A stretch of 64,000 nt of DNA from Ascaris suum (GCA_013433145.1 CM024174.1:5232336-5296335); one strand, 5' to 3'; shown: positions 41,401 to 55,737, counted from the stretch's first letter. The notes: generated by a model not told the origin, from the letters alone. Numbers and translations: made by a program.

Positions 41401-44400
41401 AGATTTCAGGACTTTCGTTCCGTCGCATATCTGCGAGAAAAAACAAACTAAAATACAACAACGGCATCGCGGAGTGTACAAAATATAACACATCGAGGGC
41501 TTTATATTATAAACACAATGATATATAGATTAGCAAAATACAGCAAAATTGATATCGAATGTGAATGATCAGCGATTGCACTAGAGGCTTTATAAGCTTC
41601 ATAAAATGCGTCAGTTTCGAAAAGCTGCTCGCTTTAAAGGACTTATTTTGAATATATCAGCGTCGCGAAATAAGATGGCATGACTTCATTCCGACAGACA
41701 CTCAAATTCGAAGGATACGAACAATGTAAACCTTAATCTTATAAACAAACAGAGAGCGCCTGAACGTGGAAGCGTTCACTTACACGGACCATGGATACTC
41801 GGAACTGAAGCACCTCCGACTCTTCAATAAAACTGCCTCTACACAATCCTTAGTAAAACGCGACAATACGTAACGGTGGTCTTCATTTCACTTAAAAGGC
41901 GAAATTCTCACATTAGCAGGGCGACTTTTTTTGTTGTTCGACGCCGCCCTCGTAGATGGCTCAGAGCTCGACGACGCCCTCTTGGAGCATCCGGACGACG
42001 CACTTAAAATATTCATGCTACCTAATCATTCGATTCAATAACTAAATCAAGAAATCATCAAAAATATTATATGTCCCAAGATTTCAAGTGATGATTTGCA
42101 TTTCTCTGAACGATGGCGAGGGGGAAGAGCAGAGGCAAGGTTACGAAAAGCGCATCAAAGTCAAAAAAAAAGAAGGGATGTAATTTGTTCCCATGCGAAA
42201 ATTATTGACAAACTATAAATTATACATTGCGTATTCACTATGGCGCTTTAAAGAGAGTAAAAAACTTTGAAAGAGACTTCAAAAAGCGATATTGTTTGAT
42301 AGAGAATCTCATACTAAGAGGAATTTGCTCACAAACATTTCCACTCTCTACCATTCTTTTATTTCTCTCTTTTTCAAAAAAAATCTCATAATTCGCCGAT
42401 TAGCTAAAAATGTTATGTCGCTAAAAGGAACCGGGAGATCACATTAAGGATGGTACATATATAGAGGAACTCGAGGACAGACCTCGCTTATTAAGAATTC
42501 GTTAATCAGAGATCAGTTCGCTCTTTCTCGTCTTCCGCTTCAATATGTATGGAACAATTACAGCAAGGTGTGAGATGAGAACAATTAGATATTACAGTAT
42601 AAAGTTTTAAAAAAATAATCAACATCAACATCAGTATTTCGCAGCAGCAAAGATGACTACTCTTGCAGGTCTTTAATGTTGGCTCAGGTAGCATTCTGTC
42701 CAGCTAGAAAGAAACTCACACTTACTTACTAGCATCCTACAGTTGTAACCGAAAAGATCAAAACTATACATAGCATTGTTAAAGAAAAATTTGTCGAAAC
42801 ACGACCGCATCACAGCTAGTTCCGGATGGTCGTTGTGGAAGAAAGCGAGTGTGAAAACTACAAGTGATCATCAAATGCGACTTACTTATTACAAAAGAAT
42901 ACGAGGAAGGAGCCGCAATTCTAAGAAAAAATAACTCCATTTCAAGAGAACACTTCTATCGCTATGCAAGAACATTTTGTTTTACTATCATTTCGCGTAA
43001 GGTCATCATACAAAATCTGCATACAACACCAATACGCAGCACTAATGTCTCCTGGGAGTCGACAACCTTTATAGTTTCTAAAGCACTCACTAATACGAAA
43101 GCATCGAATTTAATATGAGATGTACTGCTGCGTATGTAGATAATAAGTAACGAGAAATACAAAATGTTCTACCTCTCTCTATCAGCAAGTGGTTTCACTT
43201 CCATAACTGGCTTATAACTTGATGAAGCTGACGCCACCGCACGCTTTGATACGACTCGCTTCGAAACCATTCTTCCACTAAACTTCAACCTATAGCACAA
43301 ATTGAGGATAAAAAGCTCTTAGCAAAATAAAGGAATCCCCCATATAGCATAAATAAAAAATAAAAAAGTAGACCCATAACATATAGAATTCCATAGCAAC
43401 GTTTTACCAGCTCAATTATTTAGAACGACGAGTTAGATTCTGTGACGCCGAACTTAGAAAACATCCTGGTCGACAGTGACACTGACACCTAGAATAAACT
43501 TGTGCTTTTCCACAGTCGGCCTACACTAGTCTCCACGCACATATAAAGCATTCAAATTGCTGATCGTCAGATCTGCATAAACAAATCCCCGAAAACAGAC
43601 TCGGGGTGTTGCAATGCGGAAGGCAATCTTATAAATATCTTTCAAGCGGCTGTATTTGAAAAGATTTTTGCATAAACGAGAAACACAACAAGCTATTGCA
43701 CGACCTCACATAATCTGGGAAGTCACCATCAAAACAATTTTATGCCATCACACAACTGCAGTAGCATACTGGGATGGCAGGGCATAATATGTGGAGAAAG
43801 ACTGGCTAAGCCCACAAACGCCGGCATATATCACCGTCGGTAAGCGAAACAATCAGCTTGTCGCCTCCAACCTTCTGAGGCGGCCATCAGTATACTCACA
43901 TGCTGATCGAAAATTTAACTAAATGAAACGCAAGCGATGTCGCAACGGGCAAAAAATATATACATTCATCACATGCGAAGACACTCACCCTTGAGAAGGT
44001 CCGGTTGGAGTGGCGTGCAACCAATCGGACGAAAAACTGTCCCTGCTGTGGTCACCTGAAAAATAAAATTCGCAAATCAAATCTATTTCATCTCACAGGC
44101 AAGAGACCAGTCCCTCTTCCAGGTTAATGACCCCTACAAATTTAGTTGTAGCGACGCATCATTATTTCTTGGATCTGATAAAACTGTAGAAAGTCTGCGT
44201 ATCACAACCTACAGAGGGGTCTCTGATTTGTGCTCACATTTAATCAAAAAAAGCAAGGAAATGAATCAAAAAGGTTGCCAGAACTACCAAAAATGACAAA
44301 ACAATAGTACTAGCATTTCAAAACCTTTATTTCCTCTCTTATTCAGTTATCTCACAGCTGCTGTACAAGATGAACCCAAACGCACAGGAAAAACGAGAAA

Positions 44401-47400
44401 CAATCAGAAGACCTATCCCCTGCCCTTCTCAGAGGGTCTGAAAATCTCAATTACGCCTGTTACACCACTGTTCAATGTTTTCCGCAATCGGCACCTCTTG
44501 AGCTAATAAACTAACCCAAGTCACCACTTACTTTTTACACGCGACCTGGACGGAGTACTGCGTTGGATGGCGTTACCGTCTACTGCAGTCCTCTTTTCCA
44601 CCGCATCATTTTTCGAGTCACTGCAAACACAATATCGACACGATGCAGTTACTTCACAAAATCAACAACCACACAACAAAATCCGACTGTTTACATGCCC
44701 ATCAGGAAAACACTGTGCACCCGCAACACAACTATAAGGCGTTCCTTTGATATGCAGCTGGCTGTCGCTAAATGTAACTTACCATAAATAATGCTAGTTC
44801 CATTTCAAAACATCTTTGAAGCAATGTGATACGCCTGCTTCCCGAGAATATGTATCATTCAAGATCAAATACTTGAAGGCTCATATAAGATCGCCAGTGC
44901 TGTTTACCTAAGAAATGAATATTTTAAGCAGCGCAAATCATGAAATTCTTCCTCTTATTCTTATAAGCTAGTCGACGCAATACGAAAAAAGACAAATAGG
45001 GAGTAATCGCAAAACAAATATGCATAGATGATATACGTATATATTCACAAACATGCCTTAAGGACGCGACCGGCAACCAGAATCCCATTCAGACAGAAAA
45101 CAATAATATATAAAACGAAACCTGGATGCAGCGTGTTCGTTAACTGCCGTTGTTGCACGTCTGTCTTGAGCGGTCCCCTTGCTGGCATCTTTACCAAGCA
45201 TCCGAGCCATTACCTCGACCGGTCGATTCGTCCGCATTAAAGACTCGTCTTCGCCCCCCAAAACAGAACAGTTCGATTCCGTTAGCAAGAGAATATTACG
45301 ACGACAAAGAATTGCACCTAAGAGTAGAATCTGAAACTTAACGTCGATATCAAATTGCTTCATTGGACGTTCCCCATCCTAATTCTCTTGTCAAACAACT
45401 GTGAACCTATCAAAAATTACACAAACAAATAAAGCCTTTAATAATCACTACATTTGTATTTAATTTCCTTTCATTCTAGCATACGTTTGTATAAAGAAAC
45501 AAAATTAAGTGGAATATTAAAATGCACTAACGAATAAAAGTAAGAAACATACGAACATTGCGACCAAAACGTTAACAAAGTGTTGCTTGTTTAACTAAAC
45601 GACAAACAACTAAACGTTAACAAGCAACCGCCAATCAAGTACACTGATAAGCAACTAAATGAACAACAAGTATCATTTGAAGTAAATACCTTACAACCGG
45701 GACATGTCAACAGAGAAAGCTCCTTTATAGGGCGATATTCTATCGCTTTCAGCGTCGTATGACCGTCTGTCAATTCCATAAGCAACATACGACGAGGCTT
45801 CTGAAAAAATATACTTCAGATATGACGGCATCATACATTTATTGGTCAACATATATGGCCACATAGGTTAATAATTTGGTGTGTACAACGACTGACATAC
45901 TTGATGAATCATCAGCTATGACAGCATCGTGTGATGAATTTAGTTAGAGTAATTCTAATTTGCTGCATAATGATGTTGTATGATTTCATCAACAACTCCA
46001 TGGATTAGGCACATATTTCGCAACTGCCCAATTCCTCATAAACTGCCGCTATAACTATTCAGCCATATCGAATGTATCGGCTCTTTGCTTCTAGGGTCGC
46101 TTCCAACAGCAACATTCAAAGATAACTGCACAAATTAAATTTTATGGCAGTCACAAAATTTGCCGCAAAATGTCTGACGCTGCTTGACTGCCACTTTGTA
46201 CAGAACTATATCCCAGCTGCTGTGATTGCATTAACAATTGACAGACGAGTACTGGTCGTTAGAAACACATGCGCAACCAAGACTTTCGGCGCACGTTTAT
46301 TGGAAATCGCTGATAAGTTTGGTGGTATAATAGATGTGCTTTGACATTTGCATATACAAGCACCTCGCCACCCCTCTACACAACAAAAAATGAAGAGGAA
46401 ACAGAATTATTTCTATCATTTGAATGGAGAAAGAGCCTTCAAACTAATTGGTAAACCAACCGTTATTGAGTTATTATCTTTTTCATCTGCGTCCGCAAGA
46501 TCGAAACCCGAATTATCTTCAAATTCATAGGTTAATAAAGCGAATTGAGAATGCAGTGAAGCACCGATGTCGATCACCGAATTCACCTGAATTTTACAAA
46601 AATTTAGCGCAAATTATATAAAATACATCAGTGTTAAGAAGGTAAGAAAATCACGCAGGGTAGAAGAAGAATTGGCAGCGGAGAAGGGAGAGAGGGAGGG
46701 GGGGGGGGGGAGGAGGGGAGAATGAAGAGGAAGGTAGGTGCATTAGAAAAGAAGGGGAACTATCCTGAGGGATGGAAGGGCAAGCAGACGAAAACAAAAT
46801 GTGCGCTTAGATTGAAAGGAAATCTGTTCGCCAACAATAAACCAATCAGACCGTCCGAAATTATTTTCACCATGTTAAGCAAAACCCCTCTCCCTCCTCC
46901 CGACCTTCGCGTTCAGCTATATGTGCAGGCGAAAACGCGCACGTCTTTGTGCCATCGGTGAAATGTACCAATAATTCTCAACACGGATATCCTTTTGTGA
47001 CCGCCTACAAAATGATAAGAATAACAATGCGCCAATAAATAGCAGTTGTACTACCACGAATTTTTTCTTTGCCAATCAAAATGACATTCACCATAGAATT
47101 TCGATTGCCTACTTGAGGGATCATAAATATTCAAACAATATAAAGAGAAATAAATGTAAAATGGAATATGACTTGCGAGTATTTTAAAATTCAACAAAAT
47201 TAATATGCAAAAATGATACGAATATACCTGAAGGACAACATTTGCATTGAAGGTAAACTTCTTGGATGCATTCGTTGAAGGAGGTAACGACAACGTTGGT
47301 TCAGTAGACACTTTGATGTCAGAAAAGATCCACTGCTCATAAACGGCCGCCGCCAATATTTCATTATCCAATGAGTCCTGCAATGTGGTAAGACCATTTC

Positions 47401-47863
47401 AATAACTGATTGCTTCTTCTTCCTCTCCGATAATAACATCAATCATACGATTCCAAAACAGTGAAACAAAGCATAACACTATTAATGGTATTGTAAGTAA
47501 GAAAGTAATAATAATTACAGAATTTGATTACGGACGGCAAACAAATTATATAACTAAAATTATTGTTATTCTATTCCATTAGTTAATTCATGCAACAACC
47601 CAGTATTGAAAATTTATATTTCCGAACGTAACAATGGAAAACCGTAATCGATATAACATGAAGCGATACTTCTTAATGCGGAGAAAAATAAAGTACTTCA
47701 TCATTACTTAAATGCTACAACGATTTATCCAGCATCACCGGAAGCATTAAAAATAAAAATATACCCTCTGAGATTGCACGTAGACAACCGCCTCGCAAAG
47801 CCAATCATCGTTTACCGGGATATGTCTTTCGAAGAAATAATTATAGACAAATTGCACCGCCAT
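38467..47863 (-). CDS. RMI1: RecQ-mediated genome instability protein 1 (RMI1) homologue, 14 exons
   Basis: RMI1 is the OB-fold subunit of the BLM helicase-topoisomerase III complex, which dissolves double Holliday junctions in the nucleus. Exons in reading order are 47863-47765, 47377-47228, 46586-46461, 45800-45690, 45330-45122, 44620-44532, 44055-43989, 43277-43173, 42002-41912, 41352-41222, 40558-40473, 39783-39622, 39231-39053 and 38649-38467, giving about 595 aa. The N-terminus has HIPVNDDWLCEAV and VYEQWIFSDIK, typical of the RMI1/TDRD3 N-terminal helices. OB1 follows with MLLMELTDGHTTLKAIEY, CPGCKILLLGAI and NCSVLGGE; RMLGKD after it favours RMI1 over TDRD3. A basic, Ser-rich linker spans about 230 residues. 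The C-terminal OB2 contains IADDIWTMNVVLTDQ and SVLVQLIGLTPEEA. The junction of exons 12 and 13 is the weak point: phase requires the donor GTATCG at 39621, although a better GTGAGT lies 4 nt earlier. C. elegans homologues are rmh-1 and rmh-2. No tudor domain is seen. Confidence 0.92.
46697..46710 (+). repeat. Poly-G run within a purine-rich block
   Basis: A G run of about 13 is embedded in a GGAGAAGGGAGAGAGGG-type stretch (46678-46735), in an intron of the RMI1-type gene. Confidence 0.85.
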
Positions 47864-48229
47864 TCATCCATTCGCTCTTTTATTGACCCCTTTAGGATGG
47901 TGAGCACTGATATACCTTTGGCATCTCTGAATTAACGACTAAGGTGATAAGTTGATAAACTGATAAAATACAAGCATCGAGCTTTATTCGGATCTGTCTG
48001 CCGTACAACATCAATTAAAAGGAAGTCCTACTTCTTTTTTACAAAGGGCTATTGTTAGCTTTTTGTCTTCAAACGGCTAAGCGAAGCAACGAATATTACT
48101 GTGTTTGGCAGTGACCCAACTCACTATCATTCACTGCATCAAAACCGTCTTCGGGCCTGGCTTAAATCCCGCTCGCAATCAAGAAACACAACACATTTAA
48201 CTTATCACTATATAAAAATGAGCCAAATG

Positions 48230-48890
48230 CGTATTCGGTCCCGGTGGGATAAAGGCGGTCGCCCGACTACATAAGGCTTCACCGATGGTTAAATGGTCGT
48301 GAGTAAAACAATTTTCCCATATTCCAGCCAGAATCGGGATCGGATCTGATCCCATTCCCTCCGAGGACCAAATAAAAGACGGAGGCATTCATGGGCTAGC
48401 CACGGTATAGCCCACGGTTGAGCCACGGGATTAGGAACGTTCGTGGCTCCGAGGCCGACTACAAAAGGAGGAATCCGCGGCCCTTTGGTCACGACAGAGG
48501 AATCATGTCTTTGAGCAGGAGAATGGAACAATCCTTGGCCCTACCACGCAAAAGCAGGATCCGCAAATCCCATTAAACAGCAGTGGAAAGAATCGAGTTA
48601 ATGACTACGAAGGTATGCAATACGCGAGGCGTACTTAACAGCACCTGGAATTCTAGGGTAACTTGTCAGTGCAGTACAGAAGTTCAAAATATTGTGCAGA
48701 AAGGGTCTTGCACTCACGAGACCAGGGATTTCATTTCTATATGGCGGTAGCTACGGTTTCGCCTCCCGCATAGCAGAGTTCCCTTCATGGAATCACGGAC
48801 CCCCTTCCTCCTCCCTCTGTCAGCAAAGAGGTCACACCGTTGCCGGGCCATGGATTCCCTCCACCCTCAAATCATAAGGGCCCAACAAAA
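48230..48890. repeat. GC-rich block, probable dispersed repeat
   Basis: The base composition rises above that of the surroundings and the sequence contains short internal repeats: GCCACGG twice, CCCACGG once and inverted CGTGGC, plus CCATGGATTCC near 48846 against TTCATGGAATC near 48785. No coding frame fits. A dispersed repeat or an exapted regulatory block upstream of the RMI1 start are both possible. Confidence 0.35.
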
Positions 48891-50470
48891 ATGCATTTTT
48901 CTTTTCAGTCTGGAAGCGAGATAACATATTTCAGGGGGTCCAGTGGAGTAAAGCGAACAAAAAAGAATGAATTGCATAAACGAAATGCGTTGGAAATTTT
49001 AGCAGATGATGAAGTAAACTATATATATTTGGCACGGATCGTCTGCATAGGAGGGATGTTTGGATGGGAATATCACCACTAATGGAAGCGGGACGGAGCC
49101 TTTCTTCCTTTCCTCCTTCTTGAAAAAGCTTGGAGAAAAATCCGTTGGAATTTGAGAAAAAAAAACCGATTTATGCTCGCTGACGGGTGGGTGTTCCTAA
49201 CTTTAGACTCTAATGCACCCCATCCTCTCTCTCTCGTTTTGGTTGAGCACTGCACCACATCGCTTCATTTATTTGAGACCTCAAAAAATCAAATAAAACG
49301 CCGAAGTGGAAGACAACAAATGGAAACCACGTCAAGCGTGTCGGCACAACTGTTTATTTTGAAAGTAATAGTCTCCCGCCCGAACGAAATGCGATCTATA
49401 GCAGCACAATAATCAAAATACATGTGCGATCGTATACTTACACAGCCATAAATGTGCTCTAATTTACAGCTAAATTTTGGGTTTTGAGTCACTTTTTCAG
49501 TAAACGGTGTACCGCTACGAGAGATGATGAGAAATTTGACGAACGAGAACGTTATTGAGGAAGGGATTTTTCCAGTTGATCTTGTTCTAGTACAGTAAAA
49601 GCCAAAAATGATTTATTTAAAGGCGACGGTTGTGAGTTTCTAGCAACATATTTAATGGATTCTAGATTGATGAGTTTAGTTGCCAATGAACTTCTCCGCT
49701 TAGTTAAGTTTTCTCGATTTTCATTAACCTTTTTTATGAGCGGCTTGCAAAGTAAACTTTGATAGCATTTTACTTTCTTCTCTGAAAAACCAAAACTAGC
49801 TGCACTTTTATTTTATAATGTGAGGACTATGGAAAGTGAAGACCAAAAGTGTCAATAAAGATCGATAAATTCGAGTTTAAACGTTAACCACCATAGGATG
49901 GATGAGTAGTTCTGCTACAATTTACAACGGTAGTTGACTCCTGAAGCGAATTCCGCCTGAAAGCGAGCCAAATTTTACGCGTTACAGTCACGTCATTTCC
50001 CACTCTCGTTTATTTAGTGATTGGTTTATCGATTTTGCACTAGTTGGTGTTAATTTATACCATCAAAATGTCATGTATTGATGTGATCAAATTACTGCGT
50101 ATGTTAATGATCCAATATTCAGGGGAGCGTCAAATTCGCTCTTGGTTATGGGGGACCGGGACCGGATCTAAGTCACTTCCTGTTGACTCCACTTCACATA
50201 AATCTGCCATAAAATAAGAGCCTCTTAATGGAAAACCGAATAATTAGACGGCTCTTTCACCATTCTCCAACTTCCCTCCTTCCCCCCCCCCCCCCTACGT
50301 ATGAGGGGCTAATTTTTGTGAACATATGACCCACGTAAAGAAATTGGAACCCTAACGAGAAGTATGGTAACGGCTATCCTTGTTTAAACTTTTAAGCGTA
50401 TTTAACTGCCACATCTCCACCGGAAATAAGTTGTGGAAAGCCCTCAGAAGTGCAGGTTTTTTCCACTTAC

Positions 50471-51544
50471 ATGATTTCTTATTCCGTAACCGTGAGAAAT
50501 AAAAGCCCATTGAATTGTTTCCCTTATTTTGGGTCACTTTCATTGCCAACTCAACTGGTAGTTTTATCATTCGTCGTTGTTTTATTGTTACTTCATATTG
50601 CATATTTGTGCTCATAAGCGTCAACATTTCTGTGAGTGTGGCGCCTATATAGGGAAAGAGTTGTGCGGTTTGTAGGATCTCAATGCGGACTCAAGTACAT
50701 CATAGTGAAAAGTATAAAGCAATTTTTTTTTCGACATTTTAAGGCGGAAAAACATAAAAGGTGTGTCACTAGAAACACAAGAAGGGACGACGGAAATAGC
50801 TGTGAAACGAATTAAAAACAAACTATTCACAGAATGCAGACAGCTGTCAAGCATCTCCAGGTCCAACATGCAAGTGCATTAATGATGGAAATAAAAAGAT
50901 TCAGTAGCACCTTAAATGATGAACTAATGAATGCAATAATAATATTGGCGGAAATATTCTTGGGTGCGACTGGAAATTGTGCAGAGCATTATTAGATATG
51001 CAACACTTTTTGATAAGATGGGCGTGATCGCACGTATCGATGATGAGAAATCATTTATTTCGGCATTTACGAGAGCAGCATTGAGGAAGAAATACACATA
51101 ATTTTAGGTTGGTGAATGAAATCGAACTTGAGCTTGAGATGCTTTTTTAGTGATTAAAGTTAGCGTTAACTTGCTAGTGTGACATGGCTGATATGAACCA
51201 CGATAAATTTTGCAAAAAATAATACCAGTGCAACGTTTTTGGAAATTTTCTAACGATGTAATACTTGAAGCCAAATAAGAATATCCTGCGGAGAGCACTC
51301 TATTGTAAAACGGATTGTCATATGCTGCAAAGCGCGGAAAATACCGCTCTCAGGTTTGGACGACGTTTCAACAGCAGTGAAACGTTAAAAATTTCATTGA
51401 AGGTTAAAGGCAATTCCAGCACGAATGACACGAACTTCGTCTCTAATACAGAGTAGATGCTCACCTGGTCACCAGAATCTTCTTCTCTAAAGCTGACGTG
51501 AACCACATGACATTTTTCATAAGAAGCGTTTAACTGCTGTAATT
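50471..51544 (-). other. Candidate orphan exons, unrecognised
   Basis: Segment 51544-51465 follows a pyrimidine-rich CTGCTCAG acceptor, includes ASYEKCHVVHVSFREEDSGD and ends at CAG|GTGAGC in phase 0. Segment 50629-50471 follows CACTCACAG, includes EVTIKQRRMIKLPVELAMKV and ends at TCAT|GTAAGTGG in phase 1. Their phases do not connect directly, so at least one exon would be missing. Gene identity is unknown, and chance open frames are a real alternative. Confidence 0.25.
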
Positions 51545-53304
51545 CTGAGCAGTTGGGAAATGCATCAACGTCTTTTTGATTTGATTGTTTTGATGGTGGA
51601 GGTGTTGAAAGGTAGTTGCAGAGGTGAATATTGCGGAAGTCGATGTTTGCTCGAGATCGGGCCGTTCAGTCGACTACTAGGTGGGACATTTCTGTTTGAT
51701 ATACATGATGCATTGAGCTCAAAAGGACAGTATTTTCTTGTTTCATCTTCAAGTTGCATTTTGCCATTGCAAAAATCTGTCCTTTCATATGATTGCTGAG
51801 AAAAGAGCATTTGCAGTTAGGAAGAGAATTTTCGTTATTAGACTTGTTCTCTGAGTAAAATCCATTCGTGCGAAATACTCTTTATTCTTTTATAATTACG
51901 CTATCTATTTATGTCTGCCTGTCTGTGTCTGTCTGTTGGCGTTACTTGAGGGTCGAATTGGCAGTTAGTCGATCCGATTGCTCAATTTTTTTGCTGCCAA
52001 ACCATTTAAATTTGCATAGGATTTCAGCTGAAGCGTAGTTCATTTCAATGCGTAACCAATCACGGCAGCCAGATCGTTTATCTCTTTGCCCCTTTATTAA
52101 GTGCATTGTTTTTATGGGTTCACATTAGCAGAGAGAATTAGTCTTTGATTTTTGAGTGAAGCACAACCGCCATAAAGGCTACAGTGATCAAAATTTATGC
52201 AAGAAAGAAGAGACTGAATTTGATGTCCGTCCATCTGTCGTCATCAACATTAGACATACAGACAGACAGACGCCGTGACGACATTACCGTGCTCTCTGCC
52301 TTCGCTGCTTCCTATTACAGTATATTGTAGTGACGTTATCAGCGCTTACTCACGTGTTACCGTCTCAAGCTTTAACATCATGCACAGGTATGAAGTGGAT
52401 AGGATGAAACATAAATGTGCTTCCAAGATTTCTGCATATATTTATGCGTCACTGAATATGCAAATTTGGTAGGTAAAACAACCAAGAACGGCTCCACTAG
52501 TTGGTTACTATTTCATTATGCAAATATATGTGGAGACGGACGCACCTTTAGGCAGGCATCAGGTTATAATGAGTGGTTGGATAGTTTGCAAACGGGTGGT
52601 GCATAATGTTACGCGGAATAATTTGCTGCCCTCGGCACCGGTAAGAAAATTTAACAAAAAAAAACGGACAAGCGCACTAAAAAGCTAACAGCTACGTGCT
52701 TTTGCACAGCATTAATGTGACCGACCGGTTTCACAACTTAGCAATAAATAATAATTAGCAGAATAATGTCTTCATTATTTCAAAGCTAATTCAACCGCCT
52801 TTATCAAAATTTTATAAAAGAAGTGTCGTTCTTTAACTTGACTAGTATGAATGAAAAACCGAACGCTTTAGAACTCTTGTACAGGTTTATATGCATGCGT
52901 TCAAATCAACCATAATACAACTTAGACTAAGGTAGTGATGAGTTTTGTTGATGGTAAATGAAAATGTCATCCGCAGAGGGGATCATCCCGCGACTTGTTG
53001 CAAACCGAGCAGTGCTATTTGCCACTAATATATCGCGGAAGTTCCAACTGACTCGTGTTGGTGAATGTGCCGTCGTTTCGAAGTGAATGCGAATTTGTGC
53101 ACATTCAACGTGTGCGTGTTTTCTCGAAGCTGATAGGTCAACGTGAACGTTGGTGCATATAAGCCGCATTATGGCTGTGCATTTCATCCATCAAACTTCG
53201 CTGTGCTGTTTGTAATCGATGTTTTTTGAAGGTTTTGGGATATTTTTGCACCTATTGGGAAGAATTTCATATCGAAATCTATGCAATTTTGAGTAAAAAT
53301 TTGC

Positions 53305-53605
<301 letters not shown>

Positions 53606-54955
53606 TTACAATTCCCATTTCACTTTCCTGTCAATTAAATGAAAAATTTTGTTCTGAAATAGTATTATCAGTGACATATCGATGTGACATCATTCTTGGA
53701 GACCTTAGCAGAAGTCGCACCGATACACACTTTGATCCATATTGATTCATGGTTCAATCTGTTGAAGTGATGGTGACCTTCGTTAATATTACTTGTAAGC
53801 TGTGGTGTCAATTACATCAATATTTCTTTAGAAGGTGGTAAATATGATCGCATAGGGGTGGTGATAGCAATTTCTGATGTGCATTATTGATGGATGTGCA
53901 ATAGGTGTGCACCACATATTTTCCAACCGGTTTCCAGGTACTACACTTTAGCGACCACTAATGCACGCTGCCGGCCTTCGACGCTCTTCAGACGTCCGCC
54001 ATAACCGTCGCGCCTTTTCCATTTTACCTTTGCAGACCTGGAATTCCTTATTTTGATAGAGAAGCCGTTTAAAATATCCGCCAATTAAACGGTACATGTA
54101 GTGTTAAACCCCGATAAACTTCCTTTCTGGGACCCTGAATTTCACGGGTGTTCGATTTTCAGAGGCAGCAGTCAATTGGCGGTGGGAACAGCGACACCTC
54201 GGTTTTGGAGGGCATTGACTTGATATTTGCGGGGAGGGACCTCCAGTAACTACTGAATGTGTTTCGAGGGACTGCAGTTTTTGGACTTCAGGAACCAACT
54301 CTAATTGTTGTCTTATTGTTCGATGCTTTATTAATATATTCTTTCAAATTTGTTACATAAATTTTCGGTCGCTGTTCAGGTAGTTCAATTTTACCGATTT
54401 CTTTTTGCCTTTATGTTCTCTCAGATAAAGCTTGTCTGAGCTATCCAATTAGAATGTTCGTTGTTGGGTACCAATTAAACAGAGTTCTGCATTTCATTTG
54501 AGAGATTATTTGCACAACGAAGGGTACCACCCGCAAATCTTGCTGTGAATAGTCTTGAGATATTCGCGGTTGATGTTTTTTTCTGAATCGTTACATTCGA
54601 ATTCCCAAATTTCGATCATTGTCTGCATCGGTGGTTTTGTGCTGAAATTTTGTCATTTTATTTGCCATTCTAAAGGTATTTCTGCCGAAAGTTTTTACTT
54701 CTTTCTTCCAAAGTATCTGTGATATGTTACTTGTTAGATTGAAGTTAAAAAGTGGAGTGATCGGTGTTCGGCGGACGGAAATTATCGTTTCACCACGCAG
54801 CGGTTTTAAATTTCGTCATTCGTTATGTATCCTTGTCGAATTTCGCGTTTTCTTTTCTGAATAACTAAACTTACAGGCGTAAACTTGAATATTTCCTTTT
54901 GATACAGGTATTGCATATTTTTGTTGTTCGGATCGCCGACGTTATTTCACTTGTT

Positions 54956-55119
54956 CACTGTGGGAAGTTGTTAGTGGAAGAGTGGAAAAACGAGGGCAAG
55001 GAAGGGGAAAGCAGCTGACGGGGTTACCATTTGCGTTCACTGTTGGAAGTTGTTAGTGGAAGACTGGAAAAACGAGGGCAAGGAAGGGGAAAGAAGCTGA
55101 CGGGGTTACCATTTGCGTT
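54956..55119 (+). repeat. Tandem duplication of an 82-bp unit
   Basis: Copies at 54956-55037 and 55038-55119 differ at only three positions. The unit runs from CACTGTGGGAAGTTG to CCATTTGCGTT. The near identity shows a recent duplication. Confidence 0.95.
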
Positions 55120-55737
55120 CCTCTCCGCCTTTCTTCAATCTCTCAAAGTTTACTAAATTTTCTTGCCTCGAGATGTTCAAATAAATAAATTGGAGGGGAA
55201 AAGACTTTTCTATAAGTTCGAAACGTTTAAGTATTTTTCTGCAAGAAATTTTTCGCATTGATAAAAGTGTTATTTTCTCTGCAGCATTGATTGCTTCGAA
55301 TGAATAACTGTGGCTGCGAATGTTTCCGTCGTTGAATTTTCCCCTCTTCAACAATTATTTGCCGATATCGTTAATTCTATTTTCGGAGTGTTCTTTTTTC
55401 ATTTTCGTAGATTTATTTTCCTTTCAACAGTGTCTTTTGTGTCTCCTTTCAAGTATCGCTGTGAATTCGACCCGATGCAAATTACGTTGTTATGTTGTTA
55501 TAAGAGGCTTGTGGAACTTGTGTCTACTTCATTGTGGCATTTATTGATCCGCGAAAGTGCACACACATTGCTCACTCATCCTGTGGTGCTATTTTTTCAA
55601 TGTGGCCGCCTTCTCTATTCATCTCTCTTAAGAACCCATCCCATTGAATTTTCGCTGATTATTCTTTTTCAGACACCCGTCTCGTTTTAGATCCGATAAC
55701 TTGATTCTGGATTTAAGAACGACATCAATCCTTAAAA

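Noticed and set aside
52927..53187. 86-codon - frame starting with ATG
   Set aside because: Intact but unsupported by homology or conserved motif; similar lengths occur by chance in this window.
55310..55690. 126-codon + frame, Phe/Leu-rich
   Set aside because: Residue bias reflects T-rich DNA, with no splice support or domain.
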